Assembly (NCBI GenBank): GCA_030268105.1 | Contig: BSDZ01000016.1 | Span: 1,371,501 to 1,435,500 of the forward strand | From: Volvox africanus | Lineage: Eukaryota; Chlorophyta; Chlorophyceae; Chlamydomonadales; Volvocaceae | Direction of reading: 5' to 3' | Length of the DNA stretch: 64,000 nucleotides | The notes under the pieces: model-generated | Database searches by the model: none | What the model was told of the DNA's origin: nothing | What the model saw: only the letters and a program-made list of their open reading frames with translations | Translations under genes and position numbers: made by a program | Part shown: piece after piece, positions 51,483 to 64,000 of the stretch | Position numbering within the stretch: the stretch's first letter is position 1 | Layout: each line of letters starts with the position of its first letter

Positions 51483-53738
51483 GAGGAGACGGCGGCAGTG
51501 AAAAAAATAAGCGAGTGGCCTTAGTTCATTAAAGCAGCGAGCCGGATGCGTGAGGGCGCGGCGCAGCAGTGATGGTGAAGGTGGCGGATTCCAGCAACCA
51601 ACCGACATCTACGTGACCACCTACCGGCACCGTGAGCGGCCGCCTTCGGGTGTACCGGCGAGGGCAGGTTGGATCCGGAGATACACGTAACGGTACGGGC
51701 GGCCGTCGTTGGGCGGTTGATTGCGAAATGGGTGATGGATGTGGGGAGACCCGGTGACTTCACGTCAGCTGTAAGAGAACGAAGTAGAAGTGGTGTAGGC
51801 GGCGGTCAAGGATACAGCATTGGAACGGTGGATGTGAAGTCTCAACTAGCACCCCTCCCTTTTTCGTGCTGTGAGAATTGGTTTTGTGTGTGTATGTGTG
51901 TGCTTTGCGCCAAATGCATAACCCCTCATCACAGCAAGATGATTTATGATGCTACGTACGTACATACGACTGCATGCATCTGGTGGCTTGTTTCTCTGTT
52001 TACTCTTCCGTACGATCCAATAACCGACAGGGAGGTGGCCAATGGCTTCGGTCATGAGCGAGGGCGCGAATGAAAATGGGCACCGCGTTCACCTCCACCC
52101 GATCGCGGGAGCTCCAAAACTCCCAAACTGCCGAACTGCCATTGCTGCGTGCTGAAACAAAGTGCGCCAATAAGCTAGCAGGACTTGGTCTTCACGTTAC
52201 TGACTGACCTGCATCTTGATTTGTGGGTGTGCTGTGTGCTGTGTGCTGTGTTATTCGTATGTGATTTTGTAAGCTGAAAGGGTCTTTTGCGCGCGGCACA
52301 CGACACATCAGGCTGGGTCCCGCATCCATTGCCTTTTATGAGATATCTTTGATGAGACATTCCATCCTGCGTATACCTGCACCGAAACCATATGCCTGTA
52401 TGTCGTTCAGTCGTGGATGGGATCACTCCGAAGTACGGCAAGAAGGGGAGCGGGACTAGAGCTGCGTTTTCTTTCGATGGTGGCGGCATCGGCGCCGTCG
52501 ACCCTCTGATTGCTGCTGACTGCTTTAACGGAGTTCTGAAATGTAGGTATTTCCACAAACAATATTTGGGCGGCCTTGATGCCACTTTCGCAGGCCCCAA
52601 GGATTGGTTTTTGCCATCGACTCCTCTCCCGCAGCAATGGGTTGTGAAAAACAGTCAAAGGCAATGAAATTGCGGCGAGTGCCCCCCAGAGCAGTCGCTT
52701 TGTATGTATCCTCCCTGATGAGTGGGCCAGGCGGCTTTGTACCTTCCTTGGTTCGTTGGGTAGGTGGTCATGAAGCAGTTCATGAAGGGCAGGGTAGAGC
52801 CCTTCGTTCTGTGCCTTCTGAGAACTTGCGAGGAGGTGAAGGGCAAGACGAGTGCGGGCCCGGATGAGCCACGAAGGGTCGGAACTCCCATTTGGGTCAT
52901 TTGGGAAACAAAAAGGTAGACGCCCAATAAAACTGGTAAACATATGCCTTATCCTGGGGGCATACATCGAAAGATGAATTAAGGTTGCATCGTCCCTTTT
53001 GTGGCCACCTCCGCGATCAAACGAGCCTCTGTGAACTTCATTTACACGGGGTTGGTTGTCTCCTTGGAAAATACTATAGGCAGATAGGGCAGGGTCGTAA
53101 GGCATGAGACATGACATGACACATAACATGAGACATAGCATGGCACATAGCATGACATATGTATGGTCGTCTTTATGCTGCCGTAGGCACTGTAGAACCG
53201 CCACAGTTGTAATGGGTTTTCACTCGCAGCCTGGAGCTGGGAGCTGGGTGTTGGTGGTTAGACGGGCTGGTCCAGGACCAACCTGCGTGGCGGCTGCGAA
53301 TCAGAAGGGGGGTGGGGGGTTGGAGTTGGGCCCTAGTCCCGGGGTTGCAGCACCTGCTGGCGAAAGAATACATACTACCTGGCGGCGCATTGGCCCTAGT
53401 CGTGTGTTGCGTGCGTGCGTGCCAGGAGCGGCCCTAACAGGTTTTACGGATGGAAGCGAAAGACAATCCAGGCAGGCGCGATTCGTGGTGCGAGTAGCGC
53501 GAGTGGCGCTCAAGGATAGGCCTGAAGCTGGAACGGCTCTAGGCGCGTAGCGGCCAGAAAAGGAAAGCGTCTACATACGGTCAGCAAGCAAGGAAGCTAG
53601 CCTTCGGTGTGAACCAGGGTGGTAAGCGAAGTGAAGAGAGGAGCGGAGAGGACGGACGTGAAGGGCATATGACGTGAACTGGAAAGGTTAGACCAGCATG
53701 ACTGGGTTGGGGATGGAACGAAGCCCAATATGCACGGG

Positions 53739-53770
53739 GCAGAGGCAGAGGCAGAGGCAGAGGCAGAGGC
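53739..53770. repeat. (GGCAGA)n microsatellite
   Basis: Five consecutive GGCAGA units ending in GGCGGG. Confidence 0.88.
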
Positions 53771-55423
53771 GGGTACCGACACATGGGATATTGAAACCGT
53801 GCGGACTGTTGTACACTTTGAAACACCTTCATGACAGGAGGCAGCTAGACTTCGCGCTCAGTGAGGTTCCTATCGCACCAATGTATGAAATTAAAAGCGC
53901 CCCAGTTTTGATCATCGTCTTCATGCGGGACATTGTTCTCGTAGGCACTACTTTTATCGTGTTATGTTGGGCCGGGAACACGTTTCATCAGCCAGCATGT
54001 TGTAAGCCCCTCACAATCACATCAAAAAGATTCTGATGTGTGTATGTGTGTATGTGTGTCACACGTATGTGTATTGAGTGAAAAACATGTATCGTACGCA
54101 TTCGTACAACTTATGTTACTCCTCGGTTCAACCAACTCGATTACGTAGTCCTGGGAAAAGCGCGGGAATGTGGGCTTGCAACCTCGAGTCTTATGTCGTC
54201 GGGCATCCGTATCAGGCACACAGCCGTACATGCGACACATAGAGCGTGATTGATAGCGGATAGCAAATTGGAACCAAACTTTGGGGACGAGTGGCCCCAG
54301 GGGGAGCATCCCACTATCTGTCCGCCCAGTTGTCAGTTGCAACCCAGCCTAACCAATCCGCTTCTTCATCAACCCACAGCCCACGCACCATCCCGTCTCC
54401 ATAGCTATCTCATCTATTTATTGCCCTCAGTGGCTGTGATCTTATGAGCAGGAGGCAGGAGTGTTGGCACGCTTTCCCATGGTATCATCATCTGCCACCA
54501 TTGCACCTTTAGAGTCCGATATGCCGCTCTCAATACACAATTTATGTCTTGCCGGATGTCTCCACCCGCTTACGTCGCCGTACTTTTTTTCCCCTGTCAA
54601 GACGAGGACTAGGATGAGGGCACGCCCCCATGTGAAAATATTCGGGAGCTGTACGACAATACTATACACCGCTGATATTGAACAAATATAGGAATATCAG
54701 GGTGTACACACCAGAGCGGCACGCACTGCTATCCTTGCGGTGGTGGCTGTGCGGCAATTCACGTTCAGCGACTGATGCGTCCATATCACGGCGCAGGGGG
54801 GTAACACTCGTCACGCAATGTGCGTGCGTGTCTGGAGGGCCCCAGAGCCTTCTAACGTCGACGTGTCGGAGGATTCCGGGGCCCTGCACGTGGCAGGCAT
54901 GTAAGCACGTGTTTGCAATGCTCGCTCTTTCGGATTGGATGGACGCACGTATGCGCCCGTACACAGAGTGCGGGGCACGCCACACAGATGAAAATGTTAT
55001 CTACAGAGGAGGCGCTGCGTAGATCTCGGCAACGTTAACGCAAAATGCGATAACGTCGCTATTTTGTATTCGATCTTCCACCAAATTAAGGGTCTTCTTT
55101 CATGCGGCGGCATGTGCTATACTACTGGCACAATCTCACGACACACTGGAAGTCCTTTCATCTGCACACATACACATACACACGTACGCATATTAAAGTT
55201 TGTATGTGTACCCCAATGCAGGACCGAGGAAGCGGTTCAACACCGGTACCTCGTAGGCGGGAAGGAACTGAGTATAGTAATGTTGGCGTAGGTGTAAGCG
55301 AGCAGGTCGTCTACGATAATGTGTACGTGGACCCAGTCTTTGTGGACATCACATCGTGAGTTCCTTCAGCCGATGCGTTTGCTTGCTTGCTCGGGAGTTT
55401 GACGAAGCTAATCTTCCTTCTGT

Positions 55424-61268
<5,845 letters not shown>

Positions 61269-61765
61269 AAGCTAGCAGCGCGCCACCGAACAGTCAAGCA
61301 ACCTCTCTGCATTGCTTGCATATGCTGCTGTTGGTTCCATCACGCCTGCAAACGCAACCATATCTTTGTGTGCCGCATAACGTAACAGCAGTTTCATATA
61401 TAACATGTAGACGCGGCTACGCACCGTCACGTGGACGCAACCAGATAAGTCGATCCGTACACCTCAGCAAGCGCCGCCGCCAGTATAGTTGCGAAAATCA
61501 CGCACCACAGTCACAGCCTATCAAGTACTCCTGACAGCTTGCAGGAATACGCAGGGACCTCCTAATAGTGAAACTGTTACAACGAGCAATGGATGAACCA
61601 CCGCAACCACCAAAACCGCCTTTAAAGAATTAACGAACGAACTAACAAACCTTGAAATGTGAAGTACATCACCACCAGCAGATCGTCAGCAGCATTCATA
61701 GCGTGCACGCAAGGCCACAGAACTTCATGCCGCTGAAACTCATTCAGCAATGGATGAAGACCGGT

Positions 61766-62575
61766 GCACATACATACAATATATGCCCTTGGAGTTCCAG
61801 GTTTTACCCCGACCGAGAGCGGGCCAAAGACCCTAAAGTTAAGGGCAGGGTCCTCATGTCGATGGACGGTGACGACCCCAATTAAAGTGACCTGCGAGCT
61901 GACCAGTAGCGGAGTTGACACCTTAGTTGATTCGGCAGATTCCGCTGGATGCTGGTGGTGGGTGCTGAACCTGGGAAAACCACTGATTTCGGAGAAGTCG
62001 GCATGGGAGACTGGATGAGGGTGCCCCGAAACACCGGGGAAGGTAGGGACTGCCAGGTTAGTGGCCACGGGTGATGTACCCCCCTATCCTACACACATAC
62101 AATGGGATGGTTCATACCGCAATGCACAGATATAGATTTAAATGCACTTGTTAGCACTTGGTGTTTTCTCCCTATTCCACGCACCTTAGCTTGGTACGAT
62201 TGAACTCTGTTGTTGAATCAGTGTTAGGATTTTACATCAATTTTACACCCACCCACCTACCACATGCATACATTGTGTCCCTGGAAGTTCCAGGATCTAT
62301 CTCGACAGAAATCCCTCTACTGGTTGAGGATGGATGTATCTCGATGTTGACGGACAGTGTGATCCTGATTGTAGTGACTTGTGAGCCGACCAGGAGTGGA
62401 GTTTACCCGGCAGGTTCCACTAGATGCTGCTGCTGCTGGTGATGGTGGGTGCCCCGAAGGACGGGTACGGTACGTCGGACTACTGGCAGGTGGCAGTGGC
62501 CTCGGGTGAAGCCCCCGGGTGATCCCCCGGGCCCCACCACACATGCATTCCGTCCCTGGGTGCATGGCACATGAT
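61766..62575 (+). mobile_element. Dispersed repeat family, two diverged direct copies
   Basis: Copy 1 (about 61766-62100) and copy 2 (about 62261-62575) share the same order of blocks: a CACATRCATACA-like start, GGAGTTCCAGG or GGAAGTTCCAGG, GAGCTGACCAGTAGCGGAGT or GAGCCGACCAGGAGTGGAGT, GGCAGATTCCGCTGGATGCT or GGCAGGTTCCACTAGATGCT, and GTGCCCCGAA. A further unit start lies near 62548. The pattern suggests a tandemly arranged or repeatedly inserted non-autonomous element with no recognisable protein. Confidence 0.7.
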
Positions 62576-63811
62576 GTATGTATGTAAATAGACCTCTGCA
62601 TGGCAGGCCGTAGCTAGAGCGGCAACATGAGCGGTTCATCCAACAGAATTTAAAAATCCGTCAATTATGTCAGTTATGTCAGTTAACCTCACGACCAGTT
62701 GCTGTTTCCGCTACAATGCATGACCATCGATCATCCCTGCTCAGTACCACTTCCGTACTTCTGTACCCGAGCGAACAGGGAAATACAAGCAATCTCCAAT
62801 ATGGATATCACACAAATATCTCCATAAGAATCGGTGCTGCCACTAGCACATACAGCTCGCACACATCCTGCACTTCCCAAAGGCCATCCAGTGCCGTACG
62901 CCCTAAGTGAGAATGCAGTACAGAGAGACGGCCCTCATATTACGCCCCTCAAACACCTTCTCGTAATATATAGCAGTGGTTCACAGGACATGCTGCACAC
63001 AAAAGCCGCGATCAAATCCTTCTTTTATCGTTCACATACACACATACACACACGTCCTCCAGCCGCCGAGTAAGTTGGCTAGCTCCCCCACCACGGTTGG
63101 TTAACCACGCACCGCACCGCACCGCACCGCACGCAACCACCGCGGGTCTGCGCTGAGGCCACACGCCTAGAGGCACCACGTGGGTCACTTCGGCTGTGAC
63201 TCCCATGAGCCACCCATCGGTCCATCAAGCAGTCGGAGTCTATTTTGTCAATCATCCACTATCCACTGTCCACTGTCCGGAGCACGGAGCCGCACAATTG
63301 GGAAGCTCGAAGCAATGCCACCACGTGATGAGGCCTCACAGGGATCTATCAATGTGTGTCACCCGCACCACACCACGGAGGTAATGAGTCCAAGTAAGGC
63401 TTTATATATACATATATTACATATCATATAGTTCGTATTATCCGAGACGTCTGCACGTCAATTGCAGATAGATGTATATGATGTATCTATCTGCGTGTAC
63501 ATGCATCTTCGGATCGGCCGTTTGCTGCAAATGTGAACAGATCGGTGATTTTGTGTTGAGAGAATCAATTGAGCAACAGAGAGACAAATAATTATATATA
63601 AAACAAACACAACCATCCATCAAGTAGCGCCTCGTCTGCCCCCACCATGTGGAGGGGGGGGGTGCCACCATGCCTTTCAGACAGGACTTGAACCCCAGCC
63701 GCCATCACATCATCAGCGACGGATCAGGGCCAAGTGACAAATAAGAGCAAACCTTCCTACCAGGTATTAGATCTTAATATAAAATAGCTTGATGGTATAG
63801 TAATGTATGTG
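62576..63811. other. No gene recognised
   Basis: Short open frames only, with a CCGCA pentamer run at about 63111-63131 and AT-rich DNA at 63400-63620. Confidence 0.5.
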
Positions 63812-64000
63812 TGGTGGGGCCCGGGGGATCACCCGGGGGCTTCACCCGCGGCCACTGCCACCTACCAGTAGTCCGCAACCTTCGGGGCACCCTCATCCGT
63901 TCACCCAGTCCCTGGGGAAGTTGACGGCTCCGGAATCAGTGGTTTCCCGATAGGTAGGTGGTTCAGCACCCACCATCACCAGCATCCAGTGGAATCTGCC
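63812..64000 (-). mobile_element. Dispersed repeat family, inverted copy cut by window edge
   Basis: The reverse complement matches copy 2 at 62401-62550 closely, including the GC-rich GGGGCCCGGGGGATCACCCG block, CACTGCCACC and TTCGGGGCACCC. Its right part matches copy 1 (CAGTGGTTT, AGCACCCACCA, GGAATCTGCC). The element continues beyond 64000. Confidence 0.75.

Larger units (their letters stand above)
50529..55423. other. No gene recognised
   Basis: Holds the kinase 3' UTR and then 4.5 kb with only short unrelated open frames. Minor repeats are the CAGA run (51441-51481), a degenerate CATGACACAT-like series at 53105-53160 and a GGCAGA run (53739-53770). No RNA gene or transposon terminus was identified. 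Confidence 0.5.

Overview
This is a nuclear fragment of an intron-rich eukaryote, most likely a chlorophyte green alga of the Chlamydomonadales/volvocine kind. The reasoning is as follows. Genes are split into many short GC-rich exons with clean GT-AG borders and consistent phases. Proteins carry Ala/Gly/Ser-rich low-complexity insertions. Microsatellites are dense. The organellar threonyl-tRNA synthetase, the SelD-type oxidoreductase and the spoU-type methyltransferase all have plant/algal/cyanobacterial character. The lineage is an inference; no rRNA or organelle marker is present.

Layout, left to right. (1) 257-8678, minus strand: organellar threonyl-tRNA synthetase, at least 15 exons, C-terminus cut by the left edge. 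(2) 8679-9445: short divergent intergenic region. (3) 9446-17363, plus strand: oxysterol-binding-protein-related protein (ORP), 13 exons that join to an open 564-residue frame. (4) 17364-19792: convergent 3' region. (5) 19793-22613, minus strand: TrmH/SpoU-type RNA 2'-O-methyltransferase; one intron carries about 40 copies of a G-quadruplex-prone hexamer. (6) 25416-25949: orphan, frame-disrupted fragment of a CMGC kinase related to the intact kinase at 45163-50528. (7) 26600-31900: mostly repeats, AT-rich DNA and low-complexity ORFs, with a 28-bp perfect palindrome at 31139-31166. (8) 31918-39288, plus strand: FAD/NAD(P)-dependent oxidoreductase of the type fused to selenide, water dikinase (SelD); no SelD kinase domain was found. 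(9) 40880-43092: GC-rich island with two unrecognised Pro/Ala-rich ORFs. (10) 45163-50528, plus strand: CDKL-like protein kinase with a low-complexity tail of about 800 residues. (11) 50529-55423: no gene recognised. (12) 55424-61025: perfect, uninterrupted CAT trinucleotide repeat of 5,602 bp, followed by a stepped transition into 71 perfect CAG repeats. (13) 61267-64000: copies of a dispersed repeat family, one of which has a 116-bp identical inverted partner at 34332-34447.

The genes are unrelated single-copy housekeeping or regulatory genes (organellar translation, lipid transfer, RNA modification, selenium/redox chemistry, signalling); they do not form a functional cluster. The most striking feature is the giant CAT/CAG tract. 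Next come the excess of the hexamer GTACGG/CCGTAC throughout the window and the recently mobile short repeat.
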